Notes under the pieces: model-generated
The model's input: only the letters and a program-made list of their open reading frames with translations
What the model was told of the DNA's origin: nothing
The model's database searches: none
Origin: Methanobacterium sp. PtaU1.Bin242
GTDB taxonomy: Archaea > Methanobacteriota > Methanobacteria > Methanobacteriales > Methanobacteriaceae
Reading direction: 5' to 3'
DNA: 17,199 nt
Assembly: GCA_002067565.1 (NCBI GenBank)
Contig: MVQZ01000329.1
Location: 1 to 17,199 of the forward strand
Shown here: one piece after another, positions 15,396-17,199 of the stretch
Layout of the letters: each line of letters begins with the position of its first letter
Numbering within the stretch: the stretch's first letter is position 1
Made by a program: the position numbers and the translations under genes

Positions 15396-16148
15396 TTATC
15401 TATTCTTTTCCAATGCTTCAAATATGAATCGAGGTTTGCAGCCGTGTTTCTTAATACATGATTTAATCTGTTTCTCATCAACATCCATGAAGTTATTTTT
15501 AACTATTCGTAATGTTTCTTCTTTAGAATAGGATATCTTGATAACTTCAAATAATAAACTAATGATAAGGACCATAATCCTAGATATAATATTGAAATCA
15601 GTCAATAAATCATATTCAACTCCCTTAAAGCGAAATACCAAAGCTGTCTGGATTATTAGGTTTATTTTTTTTAGATCCTTTCTGTAGTTTAAACGTTCCA
15701 GAAAAACCTTGAAATAAAAAGGAAAAGCATCAAAACCTTTATTTAAAGTCCAAAGGCTAATTCCAACCTTATCTTTATCAATAAACTCAGAGTCAAGAAT
15801 TTTATCAGCTAATAATACCGCGTCAAACTCTTGAGCTTTATGATATACTTCTTCATTGTTTTTCACGCCGAGATCCTCTCGGAGTGTTCGATAAAATTCG
15901 CTGAAAACCTCAGAAGAACTCATGTCCACATTATCTAAAAAAAGAATGGGATCATACACATTTAAATCCAGACTTTTTAAAGCAGTATATATATTAGCGG
16001 ATTTACCAGTTCCAGGACTCCCAATAATTAATATGAATCTACCTTTATGGGTTTTCAGATTGCGAAAGCTACGGATAATTTTACGAAATGATCGGGTATA
16101 TATAAACCCCGAACCTTCCCCTTCAGATTTAACTTTATAATCTGGCAT
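15396..16148 (-). CDS. Orphan P-loop NTPase of unknown function
   Basis: Soluble protein of 250 residues with one clear motif: Walker A GSPGTGKS (43-50) after the beta strand RFILII. A second hydrophobic strand ending in acidic residues, ILFLDNVD (68-75), comes too soon after Walker A for a standard Walker B. The C-terminal 90 residues are helical, with two Cys at the end (SCIKKHGCKP). There is no sensor or arginine-finger motif I can identify, so the class (AAA+, KAP or other) is open. The gene has no ribosome binding site; TTTTATAAG about 25 bp before the ATG suggests a leaderless transcript. It is convergent with the RsbW-GNAT gene, and an A7 run at 15374-15380 gives a T-tract on its own strand just after the stop. 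Confidence 0.75.
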   Translation of the reverse strand: MPDYKVKSEGEGSGFIYTRSFRKIIRSFRNLKTHKGRFILIIGSPGTGKSANIYTALKSLDLNVYDPILFLDNVDMSSSEVFSEFYRTLREDLGVKNNEEVYHKAQEFDAVLLADKILDSEFIDKDKVGISLWTLNKGFDAFPFYFKVFLERLNYRKDLKKINLIIQTALVFRFKGVEYDLLTDFNIISRIMVLIISLLFEVIKISYSKEETLRIVKNNFMDVDEKQIKSCIKKHGCKPRFIFEALEKNR

Positions 16149-16166
16149 GTTAATACAGCACTCTTA

Positions 16167-16175
16167 CTTATAAAA
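16167..16175 (-). promoter_or_regulatory. TATA box of the P-loop NTPase gene (leaderless)
   Basis: The minus strand reads TTTTATAAG, centred 23-25 bp upstream of the ATG at 16148, so the transcript would start at or within a few bases of the start codon. Confidence 0.5.
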
Positions 16176-16760
16176 TCCACTTTCTAAGTTTAAAGCTTAA
16201 AATAATCAAAGAATTTGAATTAAATCTGCATTGGGTTGTTCAAGTTATAAACTTAATAGCATATAACATTCCACTATATTGTGTCTTTAAAGGTAACTGA
16301 TCAAACATATTTTTTAACCTTCATCTTCCAGAAAAATTTGTTTTTTTTTAGATATCCCCTTATAATATAAAAATGTTTCCAAAAAAATTGATAATAAACT
16401 AATTATTAAGCAAATTCTCCTGTTTTTTTGATTTTTTTTCTTATCTTCTTAATTTTTCCCCATTACTGTGTAAATGTCCTTCAATTGAAAGATTAAAGAA
16501 AACTAGTATCATTTATTTTATCCATACACCGAAGGATAAAATTGGATAATGAATAAGTATATCTCCTTGGAAAGGTAATAAGACAAAAAATTGTATTAAA
16601 AGACGGATATGGCTTATTTTTTTGAATTTATATACTAAAAATCTATTTTTTATAAATTTATTTTTTTTTGAAACTTTCACAGTTTGCTGGAATATATATC
16701 GGAAATTTACCATAGAGATTCTCCAATAATTATGGAAAATTTAGGAAATATTCCAAAACA
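16176..16760. other. AT-rich gap with several plus-strand T-tracts
   Basis: No convincing gene. Notable are T9 at 16341-16349, T7 and T8 at 16423-16439, and T9 at 16661-16669, all on the plus strand, although no plus-strand gene ends here. The last 80 bp include an inverted GGAA/TTCC element at 16744-16754 near the lrp promoter. Confidence 0.45.
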
Positions 16761-16768
16761 TTTATAAT
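16761..16768 (+). promoter_or_regulatory. TATA box of the Lrp/AsnC gene
   Basis: TTTATAAT, with transcription expected near 16790. It is flanked by TTCC (16751-16754) and GGAA (16774-16777), which could be parts of an autoregulatory site, as is common for Lrp-type regulators. Confidence 0.55.
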
Positions 16769-16815
16769 ATAATGGAATTATACTAATATTGTTTAAAATT
16801 TAGTGGTGATTTTAA

Positions 16816-17199
16816 ATGGAAGATGAATTAGATGATGTTGACTTGAGAATAATTCGTTCCCTATTCGGAAACTCCAGAATAACCCTTTCTCAAATGTCTA
16901 AAGATATTGATGTGCCAGATGCCACCATTTCCCATCGACTCAAAAAGCTAGAGAAAAACATAATCAAACAATATACACTAATATTAGACCCCGATAAGCT
17001 GGGTTTGAATATTACTGCCATTATAATTATCCAGAGCGAATCAGAAAAGCATAAAAATGTGGAAAATAAATTATCAGAACTTGTAGAAGTTTCTGAAGTT
17101 TACAGCATCTCTGGGGAATACGATATCCTCATTAAAGTATGGGCGCATAACTTGGAAGAACTAAACAGAATAGTTAACACCAAAATCCGTTCTGTAGAT
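16816..17199 (+). CDS. Lrp/AsnC-family transcription regulator, partial
   Basis: The first 128 codons of a DNA-binding regulator, cut by the window end; family members are usually about 140-160 residues. The N-terminal helix-turn-helix is clear: DDVDLRIIRSLFGNSRITLSQMSKDIDVPDATISHRLKKLE (about 6-46). The RAM/effector domain begins near residue 65 and shows the typical VSEVYSISGEYDILIKVWA block. Members sense amino acids or other small molecules and act as octamers; the ligand here cannot be told. The ATG is preceded by GGTGAT (16805-16810) with 5-nt spacing, the best ribosome binding site in the window after alba. Confidence 0.93.
   Translation, partial: MEDELDDVDLRIIRSLFGNSRITLSQMSKDIDVPDATISHRLKKLEKNIIKQYTLILDPDKLGLNITAIIIIQSESEKHKNVENKLSELVEVSEVYSISGEYDILIKVWAHNLEELNRIVNTKIRSVD

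Noticed and set aside
16513..16713. A 66-codon minus-strand frame with GGAG 7 nt before its ATG
   Set aside because: The ribosome binding site is decent, but the translation is dominated by Phe, Lys and Ile as expected from random AT-rich DNA, and it recalls no family. It could be revived by conservation in relatives.
16735..16755. TTTAGG near the lrp promoter as a further DtxR operator
   Set aside because: Only one half-site is present; the partner arm CCTAAA is missing, so it does not match the paired sites at feoA and dtxR.
1..17199. CRISPR arrays, tRNA or rRNA genes, and insertion sequences
   Set aside because: No regularly spaced repeats, no cloverleaf ends or rRNA blocks, and no transposase-like protein or terminal inverted repeats were seen on either strand.

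Overview
The window reads as the chromosome of a methanogenic archaeon, most likely of the Methanobacteriales (Methanobacterium-like). The evidence is an Alba chromatin protein, TATA boxes close to the archaeal consensus, methanogen-type ribosome binding sites (GGAGGT, GGTGAT), an AT-rich sequence, and a secreted transglutaminase-like protein of the kind found in pseudomurein-walled methanogens. Lineage is inferred from protein style; no rRNA or tRNA gene is visible.

Left block (54-5281, minus strand): a ferrous-iron locus in two operons. dtxR-feoB2 comes first in transcription order and feoA-feoB1 follows about 0.3 kb further on. Both promoters carry a 16-bp palindrome, TTTAGGYCCACCTAAA (Y = C or T), placed 38-39 bp downstream of the first T of the TATA box, so just past the predicted transcription start. 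The dtxR promoter has a second, one-mismatch copy upstream of the TATA box. The simplest model is that the metal-sensing repressor encoded here controls itself and both Feo transporters. The two FeoB proteins differ: FeoB1 is compact, with most of the G-domain/membrane linker missing and a changed gate motif, while FeoB2 is full length with an extra basic N-terminus.

Middle block (5375-7736): alba on the plus strand; a minus-strand secreted protein with two transglutaminase-like repeats, of which only the second keeps a complete Cys-His-Asp triad; and a possible 45-residue small protein in an AT-rich stretch.

Right block (7655-17199): a large P2-like cation ATPase whose ion-binding residues differ from Ca2+ pumps, facing a CPBP-type membrane protease across a short convergent spacer; an Nmad3-like protein (a family predicted to be linked to nucleotide modification); a BaiN/HI0933-type flavoprotein; a fusion of an RsbW-like ATPase domain to a GNAT acetyltransferase domain; an orphan P-loop NTPase; a 0.67-kb AT-rich gap with T-tracts; and the first 128 codons of an Lrp/AsnC regulator, cut by the window end.

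Apart from the iron locus, most genes look like independent transcription units with their own TATA boxes. The strongest leads are the shared iron operators, the altered ion site of the P-type ATPase, the RsbW-GNAT fusion in a sigma-free domain of life, and the unequal transglutaminase repeats. All functional names rest on motifs read by eye, without database searches.
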